Source: Candidatus Zipacnadia bacterium (GTDB lineage: Bacteria; Armatimonadota; Zipacnadia; Zipacnadales; Zipacnadaceae). Taken from it: a DNA stretch of 7,925 nt. Shown piece after piece: positions 7,045-7,925 of the stretch; position 1 is the stretch's first letter, and every line of letters begins with the position of its first letter. The notes beneath the pieces are model-generated. The model searched no databases and was not told the DNA's origin. It worked only from the letters and a program-made list of their open reading frames with translations. The translations under genes and the position numbers were made by a program. The stretch is from assembly GCA_029821455.1 (NCBI GenBank), contig JALGTI010000197.1, forward strand, positions 1 through 7,925, given 5' to 3'.

Positions 7045-7925
7045 CTTTGCTCTTGTGCTAGTCTCCTATCAATCGCTTCAGCGGCCACTAGCCGGTCGTC
7101 GAAGTCTATGGTGTGGTCAGCAAACTCCTGGTAGGTCTCGTGGCCCTTGCCCGCAACTATCACCATATCCCCCGACTGGGCTTCGTTGACCGCCATTTCT
7201 ATCGCAGCGCGGCGGTCAGGCTCAACGGCATAACTGCCGCCTGCAGCCCCCGCCTCGATCTGTCGTACGATGTCCAGCGGGTCCTCACTACGAGGGTTGT
7301 CGCTGGTGATGACGGTCAGGTCAGCGAGCTCAATGGATGCCTTGCCCATCAGCGGGCGCTTACCCTGATCCCTGTCACCACCGCATCCAAACACAGAGAT
7401 TAGACGCTTAGGCCCTAGCTTCCGTGCCGCTGTCAGAACGTTCCTCAGCGCATCCGGGGTATGAGCGTAGTCGACTATGACCGCGAAGTCCTGGCCGCGG
7501 TCAATACGCTCGAAGCGCCCCGGCACGGCCTGGAGCTGCTCCAGTCCAGTAACGACGGTCTCCGTATCCAGGCCCAATCCCAAGCCGCAGGCAGCAGCCC
7601 CGAGGGCGTTGTAGACATTGAACTCGCCACTCAGCGCCAACTGCACCAATGCCTCATCTCCTGCCGCTTTCAGCGCGAAGCTCACGCCCTCGGGCGCTAC
7701 GTTCACCTCATCAGCTTGCACGTCGGCCTCACCGTGGACTCGTCGTCCAGGTTCACGATGCCGAGCAGCTCCTTCTCCGGCTGCGCCAATTCCGCATATT
7801 CTGTGAACATGCGCAACTTTGCTTGAAAGTATTGGTCAGGACTGGAGTGAAAATCCAGGTGGTCCTGCGTAAGATTCGTGAAGACTGCGGCATCGAATTT
7901 GCATGCATAAGTGCGCTGCAACTCC
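7041..7925 (-). CDS. murE: UDP-MurNAc-L-Ala-D-Glu--meso-diaminopimelate ligase MurE (5' end beyond window; frame broken)
   Basis: MurE adds the third residue of the stem peptide in the cytoplasm. About 294 residues are visible; the N-terminal third, including the P-loop, lies beyond the right edge. The first visible frame (7924 to about 7736) reads FTNLTQDHLDFH, then YFQAKLRMF with the expected carbamylated Lys, then VNLDDE, and runs to a false stop at 7703-7705. A -1 frame continues from about 7736 with HGEADVQADEV, GEFNVYNALGAAACGLG, VPGRFERI, VDYAHTPDAL, FGCGGDRDQGKRPLMG, SDNPRSEDP and VAGKGHETYQ, ending at 7041. DNPRxEDP is the diaminopimelate-recognising motif, so a meso-DAP substrate is inferred; lysine-type enzymes differ there. 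Around the break about 20 residues are missing compared with relatives. Downstream of the break the protein is intact and well conserved. The stop overlaps the murF start as ATGA. Confidence 0.92.
7727..7741 (-). other. Frame break with missing codons inside murE
   Basis: The incoming frame reads GIVNLDDES and the outgoing -1 frame reads HGEADVQADEV. In MurE relatives about 20-25 residues lie between the conserved DD and the HG/ADV segment; here there are only a few. The apparent deletion has a length of 1 modulo 3 and is near 55-65 nt. No stop-and-slip sequence is visible at the joint. Confidence 0.8.

Noticed and set aside
7727..7741. Programmed ribosomal frameshifting or bypassing in murE
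   Set aside because: There is no slippery heptamer, internal Shine-Dalgarno or strong downstream structure that I can see, and conserved residues are missing at the joint, which a frameshift alone would not cause.
1..7925. Mobile element, CRISPR array, toxin-antitoxin or defence genes
   Set aside because: No transposase, integrase, spaced repeats, terminal inverted repeats or unrecognised genes are present; every stretch of coding length is accounted for by the seven dcw genes.

Overview
This window is the interior of a bacterial division and cell-wall (dcw) cluster, carried entirely on the minus strand. In the direction of transcription (right to left) the order is murE (5' end outside the window), murF, mraY, murD, ftsW, murG, murC (3' end outside the window). 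This is the canonical dcw order. The seven products add meso-diaminopimelate and D-Ala-D-Ala to the UDP-MurNAc peptide (MurE, MurF), move it onto the lipid carrier (MraY), make the earlier L-Ala and D-Glu additions (MurC, MurD), add GlcNAc (MurG) and polymerise glycan at the septum (FtsW).

The DNA is GC-rich (by eye roughly 60 %). The MurE substrate motif DNPRSEDP marks diaminopimelate-type peptidoglycan. The host is therefore a peptidoglycan-making bacterium. I cannot assign a phylum: several of the proteins differ from model sequences at usually conserved positions (MurG, FtsW, MurD), which suggests a lineage far from E. coli or B. subtilis.

Layout: genes abut or overlap throughout (ATGA overlap at murE/murF, an inferred 11-nt overlap at murF/mraY, ATGA at mraY/murD, 17 nt at murD/ftsW, TGATG at ftsW/murG, 23 nt at murG/murC). 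There is no gap longer than about 25 bases, and I see no promoter, terminator, RNA gene, mobile element or CRISPR array. A single polycistronic message with translational coupling is the natural reading. The window contains no accessory system that I can support.

The unusual part is the right-hand 2 kb. murE and murF are not open as written. murE has a -1 frame change at about 7728-7741 with roughly 20 expected residues missing. murF has a -1 frame change at about 6128-6150 with roughly 15 expected residues missing, and then a perfect 11-bp tandem duplication at 5780-5801 that throws the conserved C-terminus out of frame. The protein sequence on each side of every lesion is otherwise well conserved, and the five other genes are uninterrupted. 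Both enzymes are essential in model bacteria, so sequence or assembly error, or a minority population variant, is more likely than true loss of function, but the sequence alone cannot decide.
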